From positions 1 to 6,069 of the forward strand of contig CAZEDU010000188.1 of assembly GCA_964511185.1 (NCBI GenBank): DNA of 6,069 nucleotides, given 5' to 3'. A program made the translations under genes and the position numbers. Shown in pieces: positions 1 through 4,957 of this stretch. The number at the start of each line of letters is the position of its first letter. The stretch's first letter is position 1. The DNA comes from CAZEDU01 sp964511185 (lineage in GTDB: Bacteria > Myxococcota > Myxococcia > Myxococcales > Myxococcaceae). The notes under the pieces are model-generated. The model made no database searches, was not told the DNA's origin, and was given only the letters and a program-made list of their open reading frames with translations.

Positions 1-96
1 GAGTACGAGTTCAACCCGCCGCTCTCGGTGGTGAGCTACCAGGAGCTCTCGCCGGACCTGAACATTCAGCCGGTGGCGCGGATCACGACGCGGTGA
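1..96 (+). CDS. C-terminal end of an unidentified protein (partial)
   Basis: Frame 1 is open from the first base to a TGA at 94-96 and gives 31 residues, starting EYEFNPPLSVVSYQEL and ending in PVARITTR. The start lies outside the window. The stretch is rich in proline, polar residues and alternating hydrophobic residues, with no membrane segment and no motif I can place in a family, so no function is offered. It is supported as coding by its third-position G/C preference and because a hairpin repeat begins 7 bases after the stop, as it does after other genes here. It converges on the FHA gene that ends at 226. Confidence 0.6.
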   Translation, partial: EYEFNPPLSVVSYQELSPDLNIQPVARITTR

Positions 97-103
97 GGAG
101 TGG

Positions 104-136
104 GGGGACTGTCCCTGAAAGGGACTGTCCCCGGTT
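104..136 (-). repeat. GGGGAC-hairpin repeat, copy 1
   Basis: Two 13-bp arms (104-116 and 120-132) are separated by a 3-base loop, GAA. Each arm is itself nearly palindromic (GGGGACTGTCCC core). The arms pair fully except for a central T-T mismatch. The loop-closing pair is T-A here, where copies 2 and 3 have C-G, which is a compensatory change. On the minus strand the hairpin is preceded by AACC (133-136). It starts 7 bases after the stop of the left-edge gene. There is no T-tract, so it is not a textbook intrinsic terminator, although the stem could still protect or end transcripts. The build resembles REP-type extragenic repeats; that link is inference. Confidence 0.8.
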
Positions 137-194
137 CAACCGAGGCGTGAGCGGGAGACAGCGGCTCGAGCCTGCTCGATGGCTCGCAACGTCC

Positions 195-227
195 GGGGAC
201 AGTCCCCGTTGGGGACGGTCCCCAGTT
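195..227 (-). repeat. GGGGAC-hairpin repeat, copy 2
   Basis: Arms 195-207 (GGGGACAGTCCCC) and 211-223 (GGGGACGGTCCCC) flank the 3-base loop GTT. They pair except for a central A-G mismatch. The minus-strand flank is AACT (224-227), whose AA forms part of the TAA stop of the FHA gene (226-228), so the element abuts and overlaps that gene's end. Copy 2 is also an inverted match to copy 1: 24 of 29 positions agree when one is reverse-complemented, with 62 bases between them, so the pair could form one long stem. Confidence 0.8.
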
Positions 228-1346
228 AGAAGCCCAAGAGGACGGCGAGGGCGAGCAGCAGCGCGAAGAAGGCGAGCAGCCCGACGCCGACCAACGGAAT
301 GAGGCTCTTGGTGTCGGGAATCGCCACCCGGCCTCTGCCGAACTGCAGCGCGCGGCCGCCTTGTGGCTCGGGCGGGTCGTCTTCGTCGCCTTCGTCGCGC
401 GTGCCGTCGGGGAGAGCGTCGTCTTCGAAGTCCTCGTCTGGCTCCTCGGCCTCGGCGGGTGGCTCGTCCAGCTCGGATTCCTCGTCGACGCCGGAGGGCT
501 CCGGATCCTCTGGCTCTTCTTCCAGCTCGTCCTCGCGCCCGCCGCCCTGGCTTTGCAGGCCGCTCGGCTCCGCGCTGGTCGCCTCGCCTTCCTCTTCCTC
601 GTCCGGGGCGCTCTCGACCTCGCGCACCTCCGACGGGTCCAGGTAGAGCAGCCGCACGCCGCCGATCTGCACCTCGTCGCGGTCGCGCAGCGTCTGCCGG
701 CTCGCGCGCTTCTTGTTCACCTTGATGCCGTTGCGCGAGCCCAGGTCTTCGACGTGCGTGCCGGACCAGTCCCGGCGCACCTTCGCGTGCCGGCGCGAGA
801 CGAGATCGTCCTTCAGGACGATGTCCGCGGTCTCGTCGCGGCCGAACACGAGCTCCTTGGCGTCCGACAGCTCGATGCGCGTGCCTTCCTTCGGCCCGTT
901 CATGACCCGGAAGTAGGGCNNNNNNNNNNGGGCGCTTCGCTGGTCCCCATTCCGCGCATCACGTCCTTGACGACCTGGCGGGCGACGAGCGCGGTGTTGT
1001 CGGTGCCGTTGCCCTTGCCTTTGGGCGTCTCGACGAGCCGGTCGAAGGTGACGTCGAACTGGGCGATGGCGATGACGTCGCCGTTGCGCAGGAGCCGCTT
1101 CTCGCCCTTCGGCAGGGGCTGGCCGTTGATCTGCGTGCCGTAGGACGAGCCCAAGTCCTCGATGAAGAAGAGCTGGCCGTCGCGTGAGATGCGCGCGTGG
1201 TTGCGCGAGACGGCGGGCTGCGAGAGCACCACCTGGCAAGAGCGGTCGCGCCCTAAGGTGATGGCGTCCTCGTCGAGGACGAGCTCAGTGCCTTTGTCCG
1301 CGCCGCCGGCCTGGCTGCGCTCTTTGACCACCAGCCGCACGCTCAT
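226..1346 (-). CDS. Tail-anchored protein with two FHA domains (interrupted by assembly gap)
   Basis: FHA domains bind phosphothreonine peptides, so this protein probably reads out Ser/Thr kinase activity at the inner membrane. It starts at the ATG at 1346-1344 (MSVRLVVKER). FHA1 spans about residues 3-105, with GR at 32-33, SRNH at 47-50 and GSSYGTQING at 66-75. A linker then runs into ten Ns at 920-929. FHA2 follows (DNA about 918-650), with FGRDE, SRRH and GSRNG, so the phosphopeptide-contact residues are present in both domains. Next comes a long Asp/Glu/Pro/Ser-rich linker (about 640-345) and a C-terminal hydrophobic segment (306-229) ending LLGF, with no tail beyond it. That is a tail-anchor topology with the FHA domains in the cytoplasm. 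The two halves are in different frames only because of the N run, and I treat them as one gene. It lies 31 bp downstream of the TPR lipoprotein gene on the same strand, probably in one operon. A GAGGG 14 bases before the ATG is a distant, weak ribosome site. Confidence 0.85.
920..929. other. Assembly gap of 10 Ns
   Basis: Ten consecutive Ns fall inside the linker between the two FHA domains. GC-rich GCCC is found on both sides of the gap on the minus strand, so a collapsed low-complexity linker is likely. The reading frames on the two sides differ. If the gene is intact, the real gap length must leave remainder 2 when divided by 3 (for example 8, 11 or 14 bases). Ten is therefore a placeholder rather than a measured length, or else a true frameshift lies there. 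Confidence 0.95.
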
Positions 1347-1377
1347 TGCTGCTTACGAAGCCCTCGGGACAGTCGTT

Positions 1378-2421
1378 CTACGGCTTGAGGTAGTCGCGAC
1401 AGGCTTTGACCTCTTTGGGGAACTCGTCTTCCAGGGCGAACTTGATGAAGTTCTTGCAGGAGATGTCGGCACAGTCGTCTCGCTTCTGGTCGCGGCAGAC
1501 CTCGAACACCCCGAAGTAGCACGGCGCGAAGCGGGCATCGAGCTTGATGCACTGGCGATAGGCGCGCTCTTCGTCGTTCTTGAGCCCGCGCGCGCCGTAG
1601 TCTTTCCCGAGCCGATAGAGCGAGGCGGGCGTCTTCTCGCTCGTCAGGCGGGTTTGCGCTTCTTTGAGGGAGGGGTCTTGCAGCTGCACCCGCTTCTCGA
1701 CGTCCGGCGCGATCTGGCGGCATTGGACGTGCTCAGGCTTGGCTTCGAGGCAAGAGGTGACGGCGTCCTTCGCTTCCTTGAAGCGCCCGAGCTCGAAGTA
1801 GGCCTTGGCCAGGTTCCACCAGGCGTCGGCGAAGGTGGCGTCGAGCGCGACGGCCTGCTGCAGGTGCTGGATGCCTTCCTCCTGCTGACCCTCCATGAAG
1901 AGGATCTGCCCGAGCTGGTTGTGCGGGTCCGCGAGCTGCGAGTTGATCTCGATGATGGTGCGCAGCTGCTTCTTCGCCTTCTCGTAGTCCTTGAGGCACA
2001 CGAGCGAGAGCGCCAGGTTCCAACGCGCTTCGAGGTAGTCGGGGTTGACCTTCAGCGCCCGCTGGCAGTTGTCGTGCGCCTTGCCGCAGGACTTCTCGTG
2101 CGTCAGGTAGATGTAGCAAAGGTTGTTGTACGACTGCGCGTGCTCCTGGTTGTAGCGGAGCGCCTTGATGAAGAGATCCTTGGCCTTGTCGATCTGCTCG
2201 CGGCGGAGCGCGATGAGCCCCTTGTTCGACCAGCAGTCGGCGAACTGCGGCGCGTACTCCAGGCACAGGTCGCACTGCACTTCCGCGCTGACCAGGTCGC
2301 CGTTGTTCAGGTACCGGGAGCAGTGATCGAGCGCCTCCAGCGCCCTGGGGTGGGGCGGCGGCGTCGACAGGCACGAGGTGAGGAGCAGGCAACCCAGAAT
2401 GAAAAACGCGCGACAACCCAT
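1378..2421 (-). CDS. Cysteine-rich TPR outer-membrane-type lipoprotein, Tgl/PilF-like
   Basis: 347 residues. Residues 1-17 form a lipoprotein signal: Arg4, a hydrophobic core and the lipobox LTSC with Cys17 as the lipidated residue. Residue +2 is Leu18, not Asp, which under the usual rule favours the outer membrane. About six consecutive TPR units follow (roughly 27-60, 61-94, 95-128, 129-163, 164-197, 198-231), then a 35-residue linker and a seventh TPR-like unit (about 267-298). TPRs are protein-binding scaffolds. Lipid-anchored six-TPR proteins include the type IV pilus pilotins Tgl (Myxococcus) and PilF/PilW, which help secretin assembly; that assignment is possible, but this protein has an extra C-terminal region of about 110 residues. 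It also has 16 cysteines after Cys17, unusual for TPRs and suggesting disulfides in the periplasm. It is first in a pair with the FHA gene and is divergent from the beta-barrel gene. No clear ribosome site precedes the ATG at 2421-2419; a promoter lies close upstream. Confidence 0.88.
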   Translation of the reverse strand: MGCRAFFILGCLLLTSCLSTPPPHPRALEALDHCSRYLNNGDLVSAEVQCDLCLEYAPQFADCWSNKGLIALRREQIDKAKDLFIKALRYNQEHAQSYNNLCYIYLTHEKSCGKAHDNCQRALKVNPDYLEARWNLALSLVCLKDYEKAKKQLRTIIEINSQLADPHNQLGQILFMEGQQEEGIQHLQQAVALDATFADAWWNLAKAYFELGRFKEAKDAVTSCLEAKPEHVQCRQIAPDVEKRVQLQDPSLKEAQTRLTSEKTPASLYRLGKDYGARGLKNDEERAYRQCIKLDARFAPCYFGVFEVCRDQKRDDCADISCKNFIKFALEDEFPKEVKACRDYLKP

Positions 2422-2431
2422 AAGGGCTTCG

Positions 2432-2460
2432 AGTGTAGGAGAGCCTCACTGCGCTATCAA
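2432..2460 (-). promoter_or_regulatory. Candidate sigma70-type promoter for the TPR-FHA pair
   Basis: On the minus strand a -35-like TTGATA (2460-2455, 5 of 6 to consensus) is followed after exactly 17 bases by a -10-like TACACT (2437-2432, 4 of 6). Transcription would start near 2425, only about 4 bases before the ATG at 2421. The message would then be nearly leaderless, which agrees with the lack of a clear Shine-Dalgarno there. It lies in the 100-bp divergent gap (2422-2521). No equally good promoter is seen for the plus-strand gene in this gap. Confidence 0.5.
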
Positions 2461-2521
2461 CGGTGGTCGGCCTGGATTCTGCGCTGATTTCCGGTGCTTA
2501 CGCGCTTAGGATGGTTTTGAC

Positions 2522-3037
2522 ATGCGCGCCCTTCCCCTGGCCCTGCTCCTGCTCGCGACGCCTGCCTTCGCTCAGTTCGCCAACCGCACGCTGGGGTTGA
2601 GCGGTGGGTACTGGAACATCGACGGCGCCACGCAGGGCACCGTCCCGTGGACCGTGCCGGTGGCGCTCGAGGGCTCGCTGTACATCGAGAACCACTTCGA
2701 CTTCGTCATCCGCGTTCCGGTGGCCATCATGCAGAGCACCACCCGCGAGCAGCTCGTCGGGGTCGCGCCGCACATCGGTTTTCGCTACCTCTTGGCGGAA
2801 GAGACGGTGCGGCCGTACGTGGGCACCGGGCTGACGTTCCTGTCCATCTTCGGCCGCAGCACCGGCGGCTTCATCGACAACACGTCCGTCGGGCCCGAGG
2901 TGAACCTAGGGCTCGACTACATGGTGGCGGACTCGGTGAGCGTCGGCGCGCGCGGCGTCTCGCAGCTGTTCGTGCGGCTCGGCGCCGCGCCGGGGTTGGC
3001 GTTCGGCGGGGTGTTGGCCGTCGCGACGCACTTCTAG
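2522..3037 (+). CDS. Small outer-membrane beta-barrel protein, hypothetical
   Basis: 171 residues. Residues 1-17 form a signal peptide (Arg2, a Leu/Ala core, cleavage site AFA before Gln18), so the mature protein is about 154 residues. The rest consists of alternating polar and hydrophobic stretches typical of transmembrane beta strands (for example SGGYWNI, FDFVIRVPVAIM, PHIGFRYLL, RPYVGTGLTFLSIF, GPEVNLGLDYMV, AFGGVLAVATHF), and the chain ends in Phe, the usual outer-membrane assembly signal. Size and layout suit an eight-stranded OmpA/OmpW-like or OMP_b-brl barrel. There is no peptidoglycan-binding OmpA domain and no cysteine. The ATG at 2522 is preceded by TTAGGATGG (2506-2514) with suitable spacing. 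It is divergent from the TPR lipoprotein, so the two may be co-regulated envelope genes; its cargo or role is unknown. Its stop codon overlaps that of the convergent RDD gene. Confidence 0.85.
   Translation: MRALPLALLLLATPAFAQFANRTLGLSGGYWNIDGATQGTVPWTVPVALEGSLYIENHFDFVIRVPVAIMQSTTREQLVGVAPHIGFRYLLAEETVRPYVGTGLTFLSIFGRSTGGFIDNTSVGPEVNLGLDYMVADSVSVGARGVSQLFVRLGAAPGLAFGGVLAVATHF
3034..3037. other. Interlocked convergent stop codons (CTAG)
   Basis: The palindrome CTAG supplies TAG for the plus-strand beta-barrel gene (3035-3037) and, read on the other strand, TAG for the RDD gene (3036-3034). The two genes therefore have no intergenic space and no room for a terminator hairpin between them. This is seen directly in the sequence. 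Confidence 0.9.
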
Positions 3038-3843
3038 AGGTTGCGGAGCGTCCGCTCCCGGCTCGCCTTCTCGCGGTCGGCGAGCGCGGCGGCCACCAGC
3101 AACACGAGCTTTTCGTCCGACAGGTTCGGCGGCTTGTACACGTCGCGCTCGTCTTGCAGCCGCTGCGAGAGGCTGGCGAACAGCTTGAGCCGCGCGTCCA
3201 TCGACAGCTCTTCGCGCCGAATCGCCGCGGCGTAGAGGACCTGTCGTTCGTCGGCCGAGAGCTTCGCGATGCGGGACTGAAACAGCGGATCCTCGAGCAG
3301 CTGCCGCTCGCCTTCGGGGCAGGTGATGTTGGCGGGGAGCTTGAGCCGGCGCTCGCGGACCACGATGGTGCCGGCGAGCATGTCGCCCAGCCGCTGCTGC
3401 GACTGCGAGAAGAGCGCCGAGACGCCGCCGACCAGGTAGAGCACCGGGAGCCGATCGACCAGGCGCGCCAGGTTGCGCACCGCCGCCTGGAAGAAGCCGA
3501 TGCGAACGCCGCTCTCTTGGATGACGCGCAAACCGAGCGCGCGTTTGCCGATGGTTTGTCCCGACCACCACGTCTCCAGCGCGATGCCGTAGCCGTGATC
3601 GACGAGGAAGTAGAGGACGAAGAAGAGCGCGGCCCCGAACTCCTGCAACACCAGCGACAGCAGGCCCATCACCAAGCCCGCGCCCACCGTGATGACGACG
3701 ACGATGAGCGAGTCGATGAGCCAGGCGAGGAAGCGGCTGAAGAGGCCGGCGAGCACGAAGTCGAACTCGACGTACTCGGGCGTGACGACGCGGTGTTGCC
3801 CGTCGAGCTGGCCGGTGGCCGCGATCTCCATGGCGCGCACCAT
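3034..3843 (-). CDS. RDD-family inner-membrane protein with C-terminal helical extension
   Basis: 269 residues from the ATG at 3843-3841. The RDD domain covers about residues 30-165. A first helix pair (about 39-64 and 70-88) carries the hallmark RFLAWLID (R37, D44). GQTIGKRALGLRVI follows at 95-108, then RNLARLVDRLP at 123-133, a third hydrophobic stretch (134-146) and QRLGDMLAGTIVV at 150-162. RDD proteins are small membrane proteins; some have been linked to ion transport, but most lack a known role. The last 105 residues are charged, helical and cytosolic, longer than in minimal RDD proteins. Other starts in frame are TTG at 3849 (6 bases after AGGGG, 3860-3856), GTG at 3840 and ATG at 3831. 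I prefer 3843 because of the AGGGGTGGG stretch upstream, but the choice is uncertain. It is divergent from the SpoIIM-like gene with only 36 bp between, a neighbour pair known with DUF58 and MoxR genes. Confidence 0.9.
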   Translation of the reverse strand: MVRAMEIAATGQLDGQHRVVTPEYVEFDFVLAGLFSRFLAWLIDSLIVVVITVGAGLVMGLLSLVLQEFGAALFFVLYFLVDHGYGIALETWWSGQTIGKRALGLRVIQESGVRIGFFQAAVRNLARLVDRLPVLYLVGGVSALFSQSQQRLGDMLAGTIVVRERRLKLPANITCPEGERQLLEDPLFQSRIAKLSADERQVLYAAAIRREELSMDARLKLFASLSQRLQDERDVYKPPNLSDEKLVLLVAAALADREKASRERTLRNL

Positions 3844-3879
3844 ACTCAATTCCCACCCCTGCTAAGGTCTCGGTTGCCC
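3844..3879. promoter_or_regulatory. 36-bp divergent control region between RDD and SpoIIM-like genes
   Basis: The gap between the two chosen start codons is too short for two separate promoters, so promoter elements probably extend into the coding ends. For the plus-strand gene, TAAGG (3863-3867) lies 12 bases before the ATG at 3880 and is a weak ribosome site. For the minus-strand gene, AGGGG (3860-3856) and TGGG (3855-3852) precede the possible starts. I could not find a convincing -35/-10 pair on either strand. Confidence 0.4.
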
Positions 3880-4881
3880 ATGGAGCTCGGCACCTTCATC
3901 GAGACGCGTCGGCCCCGGTGGCAGCAGCTGGAGTCGCTGCTCGGGCACGCCGAGGACAAGGGGTTGCGAGGGCTCTCGCTCGAGGAGGCGAAGGCGCTCT
4001 CCCGCCTGTACCGCAACGCCTCGTCGGATCTGCTGTGGGTGCGCGCGCGGGGCGGCTCCGCCGACGTGAGCGCGTACCTGAACGATCTGGTCGGTCGCGC
4101 CTACGCGGTGACGTACCCAGGCCGCCGTCCGCGTTGGTCGGACGTGTCCGGCTTCGTGCTGCGCGGGTTTCCGGAGCTGTTCCGCCGCGAGGTGCGCATG
4201 TACGTGGCGAGCCTGCTCTTCTTCTTGGTGGGCGGAGGCTTCGGCTACCTCGGCATGGAGCTCGACCCGACCGCCGCGCCGTACATCATCCCCGAGCAGC
4301 ACCTGAGCTTGGACCCGATCGAGCGGGCGAAGAAGGAGGCGAGCGGGGAGGTCGCGGACGCCGGCACCCAGGTCGCGTTCTCGAGCTTCCTGTTCACGCA
4401 CAACATTCGGGTCGCGATGCTGGCGTTCGCGCTCGGCATCACCGCGGGACTGGGCACGGCGTTGATGCTGTTCTTGAACGGCGTCTTGATCGGCGCGCTC
4501 GCGCAGGTCTACGCCGCGAAGGGGCTGGCCGGCTGGTTCTGGGCGTGGATCCTTCCGCACGGGATTCCGGAGGTCACCGCGATCTGCCTGGCGGGCGCGG
4601 CCGGCTTCGTCATCGCGCGCGGGCTCATCGCGCCCCGCGGGCTGTCGCGCCGGCAGGCGGTGCGCCAAGAGGCGGTCACCGCGGTGAAGCTGCTCTTCGG
4701 CACCTTCACGCTGTTCGTGATCGCTGGGTTCATCGAGGGCACGATCTCGCAGATTCACCCGCCGAAGCTGTCGGTGCTGTTCAAGATCTCGTTCGCGCTG
4801 GCCGTCGGCGGCGGGGTGTACGCGTATTTGATGTCGGGGTGGGTGAGGGCGAAGCGGTCACGCCGGCACAGCGTGCCGTGA
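3880..4881 (+). CDS. SpoIIM-like (stage II sporulation protein M / DUF95) membrane protein
   Basis: 333 residues. The N-terminal 105 or so are cytosolic and helical. About six membrane segments follow (roughly 107-126, 176-198, 200-212, 231-249, 270-288, 298-319). Family hallmarks are THNIRVAMLAFALGITAGLG (173-192) leading to LNGVLIGAL (199-207), PHGIPEVTA with His227, Gly228 and Glu231, AGAAGFVIARGLI (238-250), and FIEGTIS (284-290). In Bacillus, SpoIIM belongs to the DMP complex with SpoIID and SpoIIP, which remodels septal peptidoglycan during engulfment. Here no SpoIID or SpoIIP is seen and the context is RDD plus DUF58, as in the actinobacterial MoxR clusters, so an envelope role unrelated to endospores is more likely. 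The open frame extends far upstream, but the ATG at 3880 is the first start where the family sequence begins, since upstream DNA codes for the RDD gene on the other strand. The gene is followed after 36 bases by hairpin repeat copy 3. Confidence 0.92.
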   Translation: MELGTFIETRRPRWQQLESLLGHAEDKGLRGLSLEEAKALSRLYRNASSDLLWVRARGGSADVSAYLNDLVGRAYAVTYPGRRPRWSDVSGFVLRGFPELFRREVRMYVASLLFFLVGGGFGYLGMELDPTAAPYIIPEQHLSLDPIERAKKEASGEVADAGTQVAFSSFLFTHNIRVAMLAFALGITAGLGTALMLFLNGVLIGALAQVYAAKGLAGWFWAWILPHGIPEVTAICLAGAAGFVIARGLIAPRGLSRRQAVRQEAVTAVKLLFGTFTLFVIAGFIEGTISQIHPPKLSVLFKISFALAVGGGVYAYLMSGWVRAKRSRRHSVP

Positions 4882-4917
4882 AGCGGTTTCTCCCTGATGA
4901 GTTGCTTCCTCAGTGGA

Positions 4918-4951
4918 GGGGACAGTCCCCGCTGGGGACAGTCCCCCGGTT
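4918..4951 (-). repeat. GGGGAC-hairpin repeat, copy 3
   Basis: Two identical arms GGGGACAGTCCCC (4918-4930 and 4934-4946) flank the loop GCT and pair except for a central A-A mismatch. The minus-strand flank is AACCG, one base longer than in copies 1 and 2. It lies in the 76-bp convergent gap between the SpoIIM-like gene (stop at 4881) and the DUF58 gene (stop at 4958-4960). That placement matches copies 1 and 2 and suggests either a shared bidirectional 3' end signal or a mobile repeat tolerated between gene ends. Confidence 0.85.
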
Positions 4952-4957
4952 GGGAAA

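Noticed and set aside
195..223. Classical intrinsic terminator at the hairpin repeats
   Set aside because: Stems are strong and sit after stop codons, but no T-tract follows on either strand. The same unit recurs with conserved flanks, so a repeat family is the better primary call.
104..223. CRISPR array or phage attachment site from repeated GGGGAC units
   Set aside because: The units are palindromic, unevenly spaced (3 and 62 bases) and have no spacer-sized regular interval. No cas or integrase gene is present.
299..1143. Long plus-strand open frames opposite the FHA gene, including a Ser-rich one
   Set aside because: They mirror the acidic linker and FHA codons of the minus-strand gene. 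The serine runs are simply the antisense of Asp/Glu-rich codons, and no domain or start signal supports them.
1021..1239. Start at 1239 for the downstream FHA fragment
   Set aside because: Upstream of the N gap that frame is Arg/Ala-rich noise, while the other frame encodes a clean first FHA domain. The frame change is produced by the placeholder length of the gap.
1162..2487. 441-residue plus-strand frame opposite the TPR lipoprotein gene
   Set aside because: The opposite strand encodes clear TPR repeats with a lipobox. The plus frame is a Leu/Val/Arg-rich antisense shadow typical of GC-rich DNA.
2517..2522. TTGACA as a -35 box at the barrel gene start
   Set aside because: It overlaps the ATG at 2522, so transcription would begin inside the gene. 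It is likely chance.
2647..3879. Upstream part of the long open frame that ends with the SpoIIM-like gene
   Set aside because: It crosses the barrel gene in another frame and the RDD gene on the other strand, with Arg/Ala/Glu-rich low-information sequence. The real family sequence begins at 3880.
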